Of a DNA stretch of 64,000 nt, positions 1 to 13,545 are shown in pieces. A program made the translations under genes and the position numbers. The stretch spans positions 1,736,001-1,800,000 of the forward strand of contig NZ_CP077290.1 of assembly GCF_019047785.1 (NCBI RefSeq), written 5' to 3'. Position 1 is the stretch's first letter. The number at the start of each line of letters is the position of its first letter. The DNA is from Enterobacter cancerogenus (GTDB lineage Bacteria > Pseudomonadota > Gammaproteobacteria > Enterobacterales > Enterobacteriaceae). Under the pieces are notes generated by a model. It did no database searches. It saw only the letters and a list, made by a program, of their open reading frames with translations, and was not told the origin of the DNA.

Positions 1-856
1 CAGCGCATACCCGCTGGTTGCCCTTCTGGTGCGCGGCGATCACGAGCTGAACGAAGTGAAAGCAGAAAAACTGCCACAGGTTGCCAGCCCGCTGACGTTT
101 GCTACGGAAGCAGAAATCCGTGCCGTCGTGAACGCCGGTCCTGGCTCGCTGGGGCCAGTAAATATGCCCGTTCCCGTGGTTGTTGACCGTACGGTTGCCG
201 CAATGAGCGACTTCTCCGCAGGTGCCAACATCGACGGCAAGCACTACTTTGGCATTAACTGGGATCGCGACGTCGCGACACCAGAAGTTGCGGACATCCG
301 TAACGTGGTTGCGGGCGATCCAAGCCCGGACGGCCAGGGTACGCTGATGATTAAACGCGGTATCGAAGTGGGCCATATCTTCCAGCTGGGCGATAAGTAC
401 TCCCGCGCCATGAATGCGGCGGTTCAGGGTGAAGATGGTCGTAACCAGGTGCTGACCATGGGTTGCTACGGTATCGGGGTCACGCGCGTGGTTGCTGCCG
501 CTATCGAGCAGAACTTCGACGAGCGCGGTATCGTCTGGCCGGACAACATTGCGCCGTTCCAGGTAGCCATCCTGCCAATGAACATGCACAAGTCTTACCG
601 CGTTCAGGAGCTGGCCGAGAAGCTGTACGCTGAACTGCGCGCTCAGGGCGTTGACGTGCTGATGGACGACCGTAAAGAGCGTCCGGGCGTGATGTTCGCC
701 GATATGGAACTGATCGGCATTCCGCACACCATCGTTATTGGCGATCGTAACCTCGACAGCGACGAAATCGAATACAAATACCGTCGTAGCGGCGAGAAAC
801 AGATGATCAAGACCGGCGACATCCTTGATTACCTGATGAAAGCCATCAAAGGCTAA
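1..856 (+). CDS. proS: Prolyl-tRNA synthetase (C-terminal part)
   Basis: Charges tRNA-Pro with proline in the cytoplasm. The reading frame is open from base 2, so the gene begins upstream of the window; about 284 C-terminal residues of a family usually near 572 are visible. They cover the end of the inserted editing domain, class II motif 3 (GCYGIGVTR) and the anticodon-binding domain that starts around [10 protein letters not shown]. The internal GTG at 29 lies mid-protein and is not a start. An intrinsic terminator follows directly, and nlpE converges on it from the other strand. Identification is firm from close similarity to the E. coli protein. Confidence 0.97.
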   Translation, partial: SAYPLVALLVRGDHELNEVKAEKLPQVASPLTFATEAEIRAVVNAGPGSLGPVNMPVPVVVDRTVAAMSDFSAGANIDGKHYFGINWDRDVATPEVADIRNVVAGDPSPDGQGTLMIKRGIEVGHIFQLGDKYSRAMNAAVQGEDGRNQVLTMGCYGIGVTRVVAAAIEQNFDERGIVWPDNIAPFQVAILPMNMHKSYRVQELAEKLYAELRAQGVDVLMDDRKERPGVMFADMELIGIPHTIVIGDRNLDSDEIEYKYRRSGEKQMIKTGDILDYLMKAIKG

Positions 857-861
857 AAAAC

Positions 862-887
862 AAAAACCCCGCTAAGGCGGGGTTTTT
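862..887. terminator. Bidirectional terminator between proS and nlpE
   Basis: CCCCGC and GCGGGG arms pair around a TAAG loop. T runs follow on the plus strand (TTTTT) and on the minus strand, so it can end both proS and the convergent nlpE. Confidence 0.9.
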
Positions 888-904
888 ATTGGCTCACGAA
901 GACG

Positions 905-1603
905 CTATTTACTGCTACAGTCTTTACCCGCAGCAAAGCTCGCGTCTTTATCAACCACCAGCGTTTTCACCATCTCACCGCTATCCGGGTTAGGCTCGAG
1001 CGTAAAGTGACCGTCAACCGTCAGTAATACCGGCTTACTGTCATTCCCGCGCGCGACGGCATAATCCCGCTCCAGCTGAGCATTGTTTGCCACGCTGACT
1101 TTCTTACCGGTGGCGCAGTCGGTGAAGATCGCCGCATCCGCCATATAGAAGTACATTCCCCGCATCGCCATTGGCGTAGCAGGCAGCGCCGCTTTCACCG
1201 GGGCGAGCGTGTAATTAAATTGCGACTCAATCGGGTTGCCCTCGCGATCGAGCATCTCCATCCCCTCACCTTTGGCGCGGAAATAGGTTTTATCACCCGT
1301 GGTATCGGTCAGCACCAGCTTCTCGGCGGTACGTGCCCATTTTCCGTAGCTCGCAAAAGAAGATGGTTCCTTTGCGCCCTGATAGCGCTGGTTCATGACC
1401 CAGGTGCCATCTTTTTCCAGGAAGAGCGTGGTTTCGATTCCTTCGCAATCCGCACACGGCAGTACGCCGCGCCAGCTCTGCTGCATCGGTTTTAACGCTT
1501 CAGTAGGCGCGGCCTGCAAGGCCTGCGTTTCCGAACGGTTGTTACACCCGAAGAGTGCGAACAGCGTGCTGACGGCTAATGCTGAAAATAGTGCTTTTTT
1601 CAC
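905..1603 (-). CDS. nlpE: Outer-membrane lipoprotein NlpE, Cpx surface sensor
   Basis: A 232-residue lipoprotein that in E. coli signals surface adhesion and lipoprotein-trafficking stress to the CpxA sensor kinase. The signal peptide begins VKKALFSAL and ends in a lipobox LFGC with the lipidated cysteine at residue 20. The next residue is Asn rather than Asp, which fits outer-membrane sorting. A CxxC motif (CADC) lies in the N-terminal domain, and the C-terminal domain has its own cysteine pair (DCATG, KDCSS). I chose the GTG at 1603 because an AAGGG ribosome site precedes it and homologues begin there; the longer frame would put about 13 residues ahead of the signal peptide. E. coli carries yaeF between this gene and proS; it is absent here. 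Confidence 0.95.
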   Translation of the reverse strand: MKKALFSALAVSTLFALFGCNNRSETQALQAAPTEALKPMQQSWRGVLPCADCEGIETTLFLEKDGTWVMNQRYQGAKEPSSFASYGKWARTAEKLVLTDTTGDKTYFRAKGEGMEMLDREGNPIESQFNYTLAPVKAALPATPMAMRGMYFYMADAAIFTDCATGKKVSVANNAQLERDYAVARGNDSKPVLLTVDGHFTLEPNPDSGEMVKTLVVDKDASFAAGKDCSSK

Positions 1604-1638
1604 GATGGATCCCTTATGAAAAAGTGTGTTCCTTTTCG

Positions 1639-2061
1639 TCACTCCACAGGGCGACGAACTTTTCCGCGTAGTGCTTTTACCGAGGATTTTTGCGACTTCG
1701 TTGATAACCGGCGCTCTTTCGACGCGCGGGTTGGTCGCGTAGCCCGACGGCTTTTTTGCTCTGCGGTTAACTCTTTTATGACGGCCACCAGCCGGGAAAG
1801 CGCCGCTTCGCGGTTCAGTTCCTGACTGCGATATTCCTGCGCTTTGATAATTATCACGCCATCGCTGGTAATCAGATGATGGCTGGCGGCAAGCAAACGT
1901 TCTTTGTAATACTCTGGCAGGCTGGAGGCCCGAATGTCAAAGCGCAAATGGATAGCGGTTGAAGCCTTGTTAACATGCTGTCCGCCCGCGCCCTGCGCGC
2001 GGATCGCCGTGATCTCCAGCTCGTTATCAGGAATGCTGACGTTTCGGGACAAATCAATCAT
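1639..2061 (-). CDS. arfB: Alternative ribosome-rescue factor, peptidyl-tRNA hydrolase ArfB
   Basis: Rescues ribosomes stalled on non-stop mRNA by hydrolysing the peptidyl-tRNA. The 140-residue product has the release-factor-like GGQ motif (GAGGQH, Gly-Gly-Gln at residues 26-28). Its basic tail, rich in Arg and Lys ([15 protein letters not shown]), is the segment known to thread into the empty mRNA channel. The start at 2061 overlaps the yaeQ stop as ATGA, so the two genes are translationally coupled. A longer frame would start 15 bases upstream inside yaeQ and is less likely. Confidence 0.95.
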   Translation of the reverse strand: MIDLSRNVSIPDNELEITAIRAQGAGGQHVNKASTAIHLRFDIRASSLPEYYKERLLAASHHLITSDGVIIIKAQEYRSQELNREAALSRLVAVIKELTAEQKSRRATRPTRASKERRLSTKSQKSSVKALRGKVRRPVE

Positions 2062-2603
2062 GACGCTGGTTGCCACGCGGTTAAATGGATTTCCAGATTA
2101 TTCTGAGAATCAGAGAGCCAGATCGCACCATCCTGAATAGTTGCCTGCAACACCATGGTCCTGCTGGCGAACGCGCTCAGCTGCGCCAGCTGCTCGTCAT
2201 CCAGATACCAGACGGTAAGATTGGTAAACTGCGCACATTTTTTCTTGTTCTGCTGCCACCAAATCTCCGCAGCACGTTGATTATACGCAAATAACGCCAC
2301 TTCCGCTGACTGCGTACACGCTTTTTTTATCCGTCGTTCATCCGGCAGACCGAGTTCGATCCACAAATCAATGCCCAGATGATCGTTGCGCAGCCAGGCT
2401 TCTGGTTCATCTTCCGCGCTTAGGCCACGGGTAAATTGCAAACGGTCATCAGCATACTTCACCCACGCCAGCAGGCGAAGCATCATGCGCTCCTGGGTTT
2501 CAGACGGATGACGCGCCAGCGTCAGTGACGCATCCAGAAACTGGTTGCGGTCGAGATCCGCCACATTAACCACAGCTTTATAAATTGTCGCTTTCAGCGC
2601 CAT
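2058..2603 (-). CDS. yaeQ: YaeQ family protein
   Basis: A 181-residue protein of the YaeQ family, whose structure is known to resemble PD-(D/E)XK nucleases; its cellular role is not settled. An AGGAG ribosome site sits just ahead of the ATG at 2603. It is first in a yaeQ-arfB-nlpE transcription unit, overlapping arfB by four bases. An older report linked the family to suppression of RfaH loss, which I do not rely on. Confidence 0.93.
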   Translation of the reverse strand: MALKATIYKAVVNVADLDRNQFLDASLTLARHPSETQERMMLRLLAWVKYADDRLQFTRGLSAEDEPEAWLRNDHLGIDLWIELGLPDERRIKKACTQSAEVALFAYNQRAAEIWWQQNKKKCAQFTNLTVWYLDDEQLAQLSAFASRTMVLQATIQDGAIWLSDSQNNLEIHLTAWQPAS

Positions 2604-2714
2604 GAGAGAACTCCTTTCGTATAAGGCGCACAGTGTAGCGAAAATAGCGGCAAAAGGCTGTTACGAGGTGATGAATGGGCCGCTATCAAGGCTCTGATAT
2701 TGCTTAAATGAGTA

Positions 2715-2723
2715 TGGTATAGT
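2715..2723 (+). promoter_or_regulatory. Candidate extended -10 promoter for yaeP-rof
   Basis: TGGTATAGT matches an extended -10 (TGnTATAAT, one mismatch) about 77 bases upstream of yaeP. The -35 region at the usual distance is poor, as extended -10 promoters allow. Inferred only. Confidence 0.4.
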
Positions 2724-2799
2724 CACCTTGCTAAACCGAGTTTATCTTCGTAGGCTTAATGTTATCTCACAGTAAGCCAGTGCGCTGGCAGGAGGGGAT

Positions 2800-3000
2800 G
2801 TGAACAATTATTGTGAGCTAATTCGCAAACGGTATGCGGAAATTGCCAGCGGCGATCTGGGCTATATCCCGGATGCGTTGGGTTGTGTACTCAAAGTGCT
2901 AAATGAAGTGGCCTCTGATGAGAGTCTTTCAGAATCGGTCAGGGAAAAAGCAGCGTATGCTGCAGCGAATCTACTGGTGAGCGATTATGTCGATGAATGA
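2800..3000 (+). CDS. yaeP: UPF0253 family protein YaeP
   Basis: A 66-residue protein of the UPF0253 family, function unknown. It starts with GTG at 2800, eight bases after a strong AGGAGG-like site. The sequence is acidic and helical with no recognisable catalytic motif. Its 3' end overlaps the start of rof by 14 bases, so the two are co-expressed and probably translationally coupled; this is the conserved arrangement in E. coli. Confidence 0.93.
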   Translation: MNNYCELIRKRYAEIASGDLGYIPDALGCVLKVLNEVASDESLSESVREKAAYAAANLLVSDYVDE

Positions 3001-3247
3001 AACTTATCAACCCATCAATTGTGATGACTATGACAACCTCGAACTCGCCTGCCAGCATCATTTAATACTGACGCTGGAACTCAAAGATGGCGAAGTGCTG
3101 AAGGCGAAAGCCAGCGACCTGGTTTCACGTAAGAACGTGGAATACCTGGTAGTGGAAGATGCCGGCGCGACGCGCGAGCTTCGCCTGGATAAAATCGCCA
3201 GCTTCAGTCACCCGGAAATCGGCACCGTTGTGGTGAGCGAATCCTGA
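2987..3247 (+). CDS. rof: Rho-binding antiterminator Rof
   Basis: An 86-residue Sm-like protein that binds Rho and inhibits Rho-dependent termination. Nearly the whole sequence matches E. coli Rof (also YaeO), including [13 protein letters not shown] near the start and the [12 protein letters not shown] end. The ATG at 2987 lies inside the end of yaeP; a second ATG two codons later (2993) is an alternative start. A perfect nine-base inverted repeat follows the stop, but without a good T run. Confidence 0.95.
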   Translation: MSMNETYQPINCDDYDNLELACQHHLILTLELKDGEVLKAKASDLVSRKNVEYLVVEDAGATRELRLDKIASFSHPEIGTVVVSES

Positions 3248-3255
3248 TGAACATT

Positions 3256-3278
3256 AACGGGCAGCCCCGCTGCCCGTT
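3256..3278. other. Stem-loop between convergent rof and tilS
   Basis: AACGGGCAG pairs with CTGCCCGTT around a CCCCG loop. It overlaps the tilS stop codon. Neither strand shows a T run, so it is a weak terminator or an mRNA 3'-end stabiliser. Confidence 0.5.
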
Positions 3279-4563
3279 ACACCGTCCACTGAAAACCAAC
3301 CCCCTCTTCTGCCCACCCGTCTTTCGTCACGAATACGCCTGCCGCCGCAATCAACGTCTCGCCGTAAAACAGTAGCGGAGTGGTATCGCGCAGCCAGGGC
3401 GGCACGTTGTTCTCCTGCCAGATTTTCTTCAGCTTACGCCCGCCGTTGCGCCCGACAATGTGCAGCACACCGCTGGCCTTAAAGCGCACGGTAACAGGTT
3501 CATCGGCATTGGGTAGCCGCACGTTGCCCGACGCGGTCAACGAAACGGTTCCCCTCTGATAAGGCAGTTCCAGCGCGTCATGGGGTGACGGCCAGGCCAG
3601 CACCACATCGGTAAGCGAAGGGGTGGATTTTACCCACCACAACCGACCTTTGTAGCGCCTGACCTCAAAGCCATTGAGATACACACACGGGGCGGCATCT
3701 TCCCGCGCCTGAGCAACCTCCTCCCAGATACGGTGTAGCATGGCGCGCGACGGCATAGCCGCATTGTGCATGGCCAGCCAGCGGCGTAGAAGCGCCGCGC
3801 GCCGCATCGGAGTCATCGACTCAAGCGGCGTAATCGCCAGCGCCCCGTCACCGGATGTCAGGTCGGATAGCGCGTCGCTCAGCAACTCATCCAGCAGCGT
3901 TTCCTGCTCAGCGCAGAGTGCGGCGCTACGGGCGGTCGCTTCAGCAAAGTGCCCCCATCGCTGGGTCAACAGCGGCAAGACGCGCAGACGCAGGAAATTG
4001 CGATCGTAGCTGTCGTCCTGATTGCTCTCATCTTCAATCCAGCTCAGCTGATATTGCTGCGCCCAGGCTTCAAGAGACGCGCGCGTTTCGCCCAGCAGAG
4101 GGCGAAGTAATTCTGTGCCGTCAAACGCGGTACGCTCAGGCATGGCGGATAACCCTGCCGGGCCACTTCCCCGCTTGAGCGCCAGCAGGAATGTCTCACA
4201 CTGATCATCAAGGTGTTGCGCCGTCACCAGCGCCTCGCCGGGCTTTAAAGTGCGGGCAAACGCGGCATAGCGGGCTTTACGCGCCTGCGCCTCAATGCCC
4301 AGCCCTTCATTTTCGAGTACGACACGCTCCACGTGCAGCGGGATCGCCCACGCCGCGCACAGGGCGTCGCAGTGCGCAACCCACTCATCTGCATAAGGAC
4401 TCAACCCGTGATGAACATGAATAGCCCGAATCTGAACGTCGGGCTCTCGATCGCGCCAGTGCATCAGGCGATGAAGTAACACCGTGGAATCCAGCCCACC
4501 GCTAAACCCCACCAGCAGCTGGCGGTACGGCGAAACGGCTTGCGCAATATCAGATGAGGTCAT
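3277..4563 (-). CDS. tilS: tRNA(Ile)-lysidine synthase
   Basis: Converts C34 of the CAU-anticodon tRNA-Ile to lysidine with ATP and lysine, so the tRNA reads AUA codons. The ATP-pyrophosphatase P-loop SGGLDS is at residues 21-26, and HVHHG and DDQCETFLL follow in the N-terminal domain. The C-terminal tRNA-recognition domains end near residue 428, close to the 432 of E. coli. I chose ATG at 4563; the frame also offers a TTG two codons earlier, with no better ribosome site. It is preceded by yaeR, whose terminator separates the two. Confidence 0.95.
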   Translation of the reverse strand: MTSSDIAQAVSPYRQLLVGFSGGLDSTVLLHRLMHWRDREPDVQIRAIHVHHGLSPYADEWVAHCDALCAAWAIPLHVERVVLENEGLGIEAQARKARYAAFARTLKPGEALVTAQHLDDQCETFLLALKRGSGPAGLSAMPERTAFDGTELLRPLLGETRASLEAWAQQYQLSWIEDESNQDDSYDRNFLRLRVLPLLTQRWGHFAEATARSAALCAEQETLLDELLSDALSDLTSGDGALAITPLESMTPMRRAALLRRWLAMHNAAMPSRAMLHRIWEEVAQAREDAAPCVYLNGFEVRRYKGRLWWVKSTPSLTDVVLAWPSPHDALELPYQRGTVSLTASGNVRLPNADEPVTVRFKASGVLHIVGRNGGRKLKKIWQENNVPPWLRDTTPLLFYGETLIAAAGVFVTKDGWAEEGVGFQWTV

Positions 4564-4576
4564 AAGCAATTACACG

Positions 4577-4605
4577 TAAAAAAATGCCCGAACTGGTCGG
4601 GCATT
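4577..4605 (-). terminator. Intrinsic terminator of yaeR
   Basis: AATGCCCG and CGGGCATT arms with a seven-base loop. On the minus strand the stem is followed by seven Ts, just before tilS begins. Confidence 0.85.
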
Positions 4606-4622
4606 ATCACATATACCGGCGT

Positions 4623-5012
4623 TTACTGCTGGTAAAGCTCCAGCGGCAGACCGTCCGGGTCGTTGAAAAAGGTGAAACGTTTACCGGTAAACGGATCGAC
4701 GCGTATAGCTTCGCATGCCACGCCGTGCGCCTCAAGATGCTTCACCGCGCTATCAATGTCCTCTACGCTGAAAGCAAGATGGCGCAGGCCACAGGCTTCC
4801 GGACGAGAAGGACGCGCAGGCGGGAAAGGAAAGGAGAACAGCTCAATGACATACTGGCCGTTTAACGCCAAATCGCCTTTCCAGGAGTCACGCTCTTCAC
4901 GGTACGCCTCGCTTAACAGCTCAAAGCCGAGAATGTCACAATAGAAAGCCTTACTTTGCGCGTAATCGGTGGCAATGATCGCAATATGGTGAACCTGTTT
5001 TAAACCCAGCAT
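4623..5012 (-). CDS. yaeR: VOC/glyoxalase-fold protein YaeR
   Basis: A 129-residue vicinal-oxygen-chelate protein with two babab modules. Candidate metal ligands follow the glyoxalase I pattern: His8 or His9 (VHHIAI), the Glu in VIELFS, the His in LRHLAFS and the Glu in PLELYQ. Glyoxalase-like or another metal-dependent isomerase or dioxygenase activity is possible; the substrate is unknown to me. It lies downstream of ldcC on the same strand, as in E. coli. Confidence 0.92.
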   Translation of the reverse strand: MLGLKQVHHIAIIATDYAQSKAFYCDILGFELLSEAYREERDSWKGDLALNGQYVIELFSFPFPPARPSRPEACGLRHLAFSVEDIDSAVKHLEAHGVACEAIRVDPFTGKRFTFFNDPDGLPLELYQQ

Positions 5013-5077
5013 AGCTTCTCCTTTTCATGATGCCTGAACGTTACAACCGGGAACCTGCGCCTGGCAAGCGGCCAGCT

Positions 5078-7210
5078 TCATTTTAGGACCCGTACCCAGT
5101 ACACGCCGTTTTCATCCCGTTTGGCACCGTGAATGTCGGTCTCAAAACCAGGGTAGTGTCGCCCAACCGAACACAGCATCAGCAGGAAATCGAGAACCGC
5201 CCGGCTCTCTTCGACAATCATCTCACCCGGCATCAGCAGCGGCACACCCGGCGGATACGGCAGGATCATATTGGCCGACACGCGCCCGACCAGGTTTTCC
5301 AGCTCGACGGTCTCTACCTCGCCTTTCACCTGATGCTGCCAGGCCTTGTGCGGCGTCAGCTTCATCTCAGGCAGAACGTCGAACGCCTGCAGCATCAGAC
5401 GCGGCAGATCGTGCTGGCGGATCAATTTGTGGATCCCCTGCGCCAGATCCTGAATGCGCATGTTGCGATAGAAATCAGGATCTTCCGCGTAGAGATCCGG
5501 CAGCATGTTCTTCACCCGCAGGTTCAGATCGTAGGCGCGTTTAAACTCCATCAGACCACGCAGCAGCCCCATGGCGCGGGTTTTATCGATCCCGATGCTG
5601 AACAGGAACAGCAGGTTGTACGGCCCGGTTTTCTCCACCACGACGCCACGCTCATCGAGGAACTTCGCCACCAGCGCGGCGGGGATCCCTTCATCGCTCA
5701 TCACCCCTTGCTCGTCCATGCCCGGCGTCAGGATCGTCACTTTTACCGGATCGAGGAACATATGGTCCGGGTCGGCATCCCGAAAGCCGTGCCAGCTTTC
5801 GCCGGGCGCGACCTGCCAGCATTCTGCCTCATCAATCTCTTCAGGCTGCCAGATGTCGAAGAACCAGCCGTCCGCTTCATCTTTTAGCCGCTGAACTTCT
5901 TTGCGGAAATGCAGCGCCCGTTCCACTGAACGATTGATGAGACGCTTGCCGGGATTACCCCGCAGCATCGCCGCCGCCGTTTCAATCGAGGCCACCAGCG
6001 GATAACTTGGCGAGGTGGTGGTGTGCATCATAAAGGCTTCGTTGAAGGTGTCCTCGTCGTATTCGCCTTTAATGTGGATCAGCGAGGCCTGAGAAAACGC
6101 CGCCAGCATCTTGTGCGTCGACTGCGTTTCGAAAAACACTTTGCCCGGCACCCGCTCGCCGCTCATCCCACTTTTCCCTTCGTAAATCGGGTGGAAATTG
6201 GTGTACGGCACCCACGCGGAGTCAAAGTGGATCGACGGCACGTCCAGGGTCTGCTTGATCCAGTTGGTGTTGTAGAGCAGACCGTCATAGGTGGAGTTGG
6301 TGATCACCGCGTGGATCGGCCAGCTTGCCTGCGGGATGGACGCCACTTTGGTTTCAATCGCCGCATGCGTAAACTCACGGCGCGGAATACCACCCAGAAT
6401 GCCGAGCGCGTTGCGCGTCGGCGACAGCCAGATCGGCACCACATCGCTCATCATCAGCAAATGCGCCAGAGATTTATGGCAGTTACGGTCGATGAGCAGC
6501 GTGCTTCCGGCTGGGGCCGCGTACATCCCGACGATTTTATTTGATGTCGAGGTACCGTTGGTCACCATGTAGCTCTGCTCGGCACCAAACGTGCGGGCGA
6601 TATACTCTTCGGCTTCCAGATGCGGGCCGGTGTGGTCGAGCAAAGAGCCCAGCTCGGTGACCGAAATCGATACATCCGCTTTAAGCGTGTTGCCGCCGAA
6701 GAAATCATAGAACAGGCAGCCGACCGGGCTTTTCTGATACGCCGTGCCCGCCATATGCCCCGGCGTACAGAAGGTATATTTGCCTTCTTTCACGTAGGTA
6801 AAAAGCGCGCGGGTAAACGGTGGGGTGATGTTATCGAGATACTCTCCCGTGTACTGCTGAATGCGGGTGGCAATGTCTTCCGCCACGCCAAGCGAGTATT
6901 CAAAGAACCACAGCGCCATGCGCATATCGTGAGCGCTGACGTCCATTGTCGAATGCGTATTGATAAAGGCGTACAGCGGAAGATACTCGTTCAACCTGTT
7001 GATGTCGCTGCACAGCTCCAGGTCGTATTCGTCCCAGTCAAAAATGACGCCGCAGATGCGCGGGTTATGTTCAATGAACTTCAGCAAATCCGCACTGTTA
7101 TGCGGCCAGATAAGCTGGTATCCGCGGGACTGCAGGGCTTGCTCCAGCTCCTTGATGGGCTCGTCTTTATAAAAGACGCCGTGCGGCCCCATAATGGCAA
7201 TGATATTCAC
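5078..7210 (-). CDS. ldcC: Constitutive lysine decarboxylase
   Basis: A PLP enzyme that decarboxylates lysine to cadaverine with proton uptake, aiding polyamine supply and acid tolerance. The 710 residues begin with a response-regulator-like wing domain (MNIIAIMGPHGVFY, with FDWDEYD) and continue into the fold-type I core. The PLP lysine lies in STHKMLAAFSQ, near residue 365. The position between accA and yaeR matches ldcC rather than the acid-inducible cadBA locus, and no antiporter gene is adjacent. The long last domain (PYPPGVPLLMPGE) is typical of decamer-forming decarboxylases. Confidence 0.95.
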   Translation of the reverse strand: MNIIAIMGPHGVFYKDEPIKELEQALQSRGYQLIWPHNSADLLKFIEHNPRICGVIFDWDEYDLELCSDINRLNEYLPLYAFINTHSTMDVSAHDMRMALWFFEYSLGVAEDIATRIQQYTGEYLDNITPPFTRALFTYVKEGKYTFCTPGHMAGTAYQKSPVGCLFYDFFGGNTLKADVSISVTELGSLLDHTGPHLEAEEYIARTFGAEQSYMVTNGTSTSNKIVGMYAAPAGSTLLIDRNCHKSLAHLLMMSDVVPIWLSPTRNALGILGGIPRREFTHAAIETKVASIPQASWPIHAVITNSTYDGLLYNTNWIKQTLDVPSIHFDSAWVPYTNFHPIYEGKSGMSGERVPGKVFFETQSTHKMLAAFSQASLIHIKGEYDEDTFNEAFMMHTTTSPSYPLVASIETAAAMLRGNPGKRLINRSVERALHFRKEVQRLKDEADGWFFDIWQPEEIDEAECWQVAPGESWHGFRDADPDHMFLDPVKVTILTPGMDEQGVMSDEGIPAALVAKFLDERGVVVEKTGPYNLLFLFSIGIDKTRAMGLLRGLMEFKRAYDLNLRVKNMLPDLYAEDPDFYRNMRIQDLAQGIHKLIRQHDLPRLMLQAFDVLPEMKLTPHKAWQHQVKGEVETVELENLVGRVSANMILPYPPGVPLLMPGEMIVEESRAVLDFLLMLCSVGRHYPGFETDIHGAKRDENGVYWVRVLK

Positions 7211-7263
7211 GGGCTACCTCCTTGAAAAACATTAGGTAAGCATAGCCCGGCTAAACCGCAGGT

Positions 7264-7294
7264 ATAAAAAAAGCCGCAACACTGTGCGGCTTTT
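7264..7294 (-). terminator. Intrinsic terminator of the accA operon
   Basis: AAGCCGCA and TGCGGCTT arms around a six-base loop, followed on the minus strand by seven Ts. It separates accA from ldcC. Confidence 0.9.
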
Positions 7295-7310
7295 CAGATA
7301 AATGTCGCGC

Positions 7311-8270
7311 TTACGCGTAACCGTAGGTCATCAGACGCTGGTAACGACGGTCGAGCAACTCTTCTTTGCTCAGCACGTCCAGATCGGCCAGATCGGCCAG
7401 CAGCTGTGCTTTCAGGGACGCGGCCATCGCTTCAGGCTTACGGTGCGCACCGCCCAACGGCTCTGGGATCACGGAGTCGATAAGCTTCAGCTCTTTCAGA
7501 CGCGGGGCAATGATGCCCATCGCTTCTGCTGCCAGCGGCGCTTTATCGGCGCTTTTCCACAGAATGGACGCACAGCCTTCCGGGGAGATAACGGAATAGG
7601 TGCTGTACTGCAGCATATTCACTTTATCGCCCACGCCAATCGCCAGCGCACCACCAGAACCCCCTTCACCGATAACGGTGCAGATGACCGGTACGCGCAG
7701 GCGAGACATCTCACGCAGGTTGCGTGCGATGGCTTCAGACTGACCGCGCTCTTCCGCGCCAACACCCGGGTATGCCCCCGGGGTGTCGATGAAGGTGATG
7801 ATAGGCATATTAAAACGCTCAGCCATCTCCATCAGACGCAGGGCCTTACGGTAGCCTTCTGGAGCAGGCATACCAAAGTTACGACGGATTTTCTCTTTGG
7901 TTTCGCGACCTTTTTGATGACCAATGATCATCACCGGACGCCCGTCGAGACGCGCAATCCCGCCGACGATAGCTTTATCGTCTGCGTAAGCGCGATCGCC
8001 TGCCAGTTCGTCAAATTCATCAAACGCCAGGCGGACATAATCCAGGGTGTACGGGCGCTGAGGATGACGCGCCAGCTGGGCAATCTGCCATGCGCCAAGA
8101 TCGGCGAAGATTTTGCGCGTCAGCTCTACGCTTTTTTCGCGCAGACGATGCACTTCCTCGTCGATGTTTATATCCAGTTTTTCATCCTGACGGCTTACGG
8201 CTGTCAGAGAATCGATTTTCGCTTCCAGCTCTGCAATCGGCTGTTCGAAATCAAGGAAATTCAGACTCAT
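7311..8270 (-). CDS. accA: Acetyl-CoA carboxylase, carboxyltransferase alpha subunit
   Basis: With AccD it transfers carboxyl from biotinyl-AccB to acetyl-CoA, giving malonyl-CoA, the committed step of fatty-acid synthesis. At 319 residues it is full length. The crotonase-fold region [14 protein letters not shown], which forms an oxyanion hole, is intact, as is [11 protein letters not shown]. It starts 12 bases after dnaE in the long lpx-dnaE-accA transcription unit and is closed by an intrinsic terminator. Confidence 0.97.
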   Translation of the reverse strand: MSLNFLDFEQPIAELEAKIDSLTAVSRQDEKLDINIDEEVHRLREKSVELTRKIFADLGAWQIAQLARHPQRPYTLDYVRLAFDEFDELAGDRAYADDKAIVGGIARLDGRPVMIIGHQKGRETKEKIRRNFGMPAPEGYRKALRLMEMAERFNMPIITFIDTPGAYPGVGAEERGQSEAIARNLREMSRLRVPVICTVIGEGGSGGALAIGVGDKVNMLQYSTYSVISPEGCASILWKSADKAPLAAEAMGIIAPRLKELKLIDSVIPEPLGGAHRKPEAMAASLKAQLLADLADLDVLSKEELLDRRYQRLMTYGYA

Positions 8271-8282
8271 AGTATTCCTGTA

Positions 8283-11765
<3,483 letters not shown>

Positions 11766-11803
11766 CTTCAGATTCCGCGTTACTTAATTGCTTGCGTCTT
11801 GAT

Positions 11804-12400
11804 TCAGGACACCCGTGCCAGCGCACGTTTTACCGGACCAAAACTACGACGGTGGTGTTCGGTGGCGCCATGTTCAGCCAGCTTTTCCAGATGGAAAGCC
11901 GTAGGATATCCCTTGTGCTGGGCGAAACCGTACAGGGGATAAGTGAGATCCAGCGCAGCCATTTCGGCATCGCGCGTCACTTTAGCAATGATTGACGCCG
12001 CGCTAATTTCCGGGACCCGGCTATCCCCTTTCACTACCGCCATTGAAGGCACAGGCAGTGCCGGACAGCGGTTGCCGTCAATCAGGACGTATTCAGGGGT
12101 TATTTTCAGCCCCGCCACCGCCCGCTGCATCGCCAGCATGGTGGCATGAAGAATGTTCAGCTCGTCAATTTCATGCGGTTCAGCGCGCCCCAGACTCCAG
12201 GCCAGCGCCTTTTCCTGAATCTCGTCAAAGAGCGCCAGTCGGCGCTTTTCAGATAATTTTTTTGAATCATTCAGCCCAACAATCGGGCGAGCAGGGTCGA
12301 GTATTACCGCTGCAGTGACCACAGCACCGACGAGCGGGCCCCGCCCCACTTCATCCACGCCCGCCACGAGGTGCGTGTGTGGATAAACAAATTCCATCAT
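11804..12400 (-). CDS. rnhB: Ribonuclease HII
   Basis: Removes ribonucleotides from DNA by cutting at RNA-DNA junctions. The metal-binding DEVGRG is at residues 16-21, and further acidic residues lie in IDGNR and KVTRDAEM. At 198 residues it equals E. coli RnhB. Its start overlaps the lpxB stop by four bases, so it is coupled to lipid A genes upstream and to dnaE 38 bases downstream. Confidence 0.96.
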   Translation of the reverse strand: MMEFVYPHTHLVAGVDEVGRGPLVGAVVTAAVILDPARPIVGLNDSKKLSEKRRLALFDEIQEKALAWSLGRAEPHEIDELNILHATMLAMQRAVAGLKITPEYVLIDGNRCPALPVPSMAVVKGDSRVPEISAASIIAKVTRDAEMAALDLTYPLYGFAQHKGYPTAFHLEKLAEHGATEHHRRSFGPVKRALARVS

Positions 12401-13545
12401 TTTGCTAACTCCAGCACCGCTTCAGCCGCTTGCTCATCGGCATTACAGCGGATCTGCTGATGCAGTTCACGGAACGTCTCGTGCATAAGATGGCTGGTCT
12501 TGCCATTTGCCAGCAGCGGAAGTAGCGCATCGGCTAACGCCTGCGGCTGACACTCTTCCTGCAGCAGCTCTTTTACCAGCTCGCGCCCGGCGAGTAAATT
12601 AGGCAAGGAGACATAGTCGGTTTTCACCAGACGTTTCGCCAGCCAGAAGGTGAAGGGCTTCATGCGGTAACCCACTACCATCGGGCATTTCGCCAGCATA
12701 CACTCCAGCGCGGCCGTACCGGAGGCCAGCAGAGCGGCATCGCTCGCGACCATCGCCTCACGGCCCTTTCCATCCAGAAGATGAATGTGCAGATCCGGCG
12801 CAACCTCCGCTTTGATGCGTTCAAACTGCTCGCGGCGTTTCGCATTAACCAGCGGCACCACCACTTCAAGATCGGGATAGGTCTGGCGTAGGATCTGCGC
12901 CGTTCTCAGGAAATCGGCGCTCAGCATCTCAACTTCTGCGCCACGGCTGCCCGGCAGCAGAGCCAGACAGTGGGCATCATGGGGGATGCCCAGCACGTCA
13001 CGCGCCGCGTTTTTATCCGGGTCCAGCGGCATGGCATCTGCCATGGTGTGACCTATAAAACGGCATGGCACGTTGAATCTGTCGTAAAACGCCTTTTCGA
13101 AAGGCAGGAAAGCCAGTACCAGGTTGGTAGACCGTCCGATTTTGAAAACGCGTTTCTGTCGCCACGCCCAGACGGACGGACTGACGTAGTGAATGGTTTT
13201 GATGCCCTGTTTTTTCAGGTTCCCTTCGAGGGTAATATTGAAATCGGGCGCATCGATACCGACAAACACATCGGGTTTGAGATCGGTAAAACGGCGTGTG
13301 AGATCGGCACGAATGTGTAACAGGCGACGCAGGCGGCCCAGCACCTCAACGATGCCCATCACGGCCAGCTCTTCCATCTCATACCAGGCTTCGCAGCCTT
13401 CGGCCTGCATCAGCGGGCCTGCCACACCCACAAAGCGCGCATTGGGTACACGAGCCTTGAGGGCGCGGATGAGACCTGCACCAAGAATATCGCCGGAGGT
13501 TTCTCCGGCGACCAGGGCTATCGTAAGCGGACGACTGTCGACCAT
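12397..13545 (-). CDS. lpxB: Lipid-A-disaccharide synthase
   Basis: A family 19 glycosyltransferase that joins UDP-2,3-diacylglucosamine to lipid X, forming the disaccharide core of lipid A at the inner face of the cytoplasmic membrane. The 382 residues carry the N-terminal GETSGD motif (residues 14-19) and the C-terminal [10 protein letters not shown] and GTAALE nucleotide-sugar-binding segments. It overlaps lpxA by one base and rnhB by four, so expression is tightly coupled. Confidence 0.97.
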   Translation of the reverse strand: MVDSRPLTIALVAGETSGDILGAGLIRALKARVPNARFVGVAGPLMQAEGCEAWYEMEELAVMGIVEVLGRLRRLLHIRADLTRRFTDLKPDVFVGIDAPDFNITLEGNLKKQGIKTIHYVSPSVWAWRQKRVFKIGRSTNLVLAFLPFEKAFYDRFNVPCRFIGHTMADAMPLDPDKNAARDVLGIPHDAHCLALLPGSRGAEVEMLSADFLRTAQILRQTYPDLEVVVPLVNAKRREQFERIKAEVAPDLHIHLLDGKGREAMVASDAALLASGTAALECMLAKCPMVVGYRMKPFTFWLAKRLVKTDYVSLPNLLAGRELVKELLQEECQPQALADALLPLLANGKTSHLMHETFRELHQQIRCNADEQAAEAVLELAK

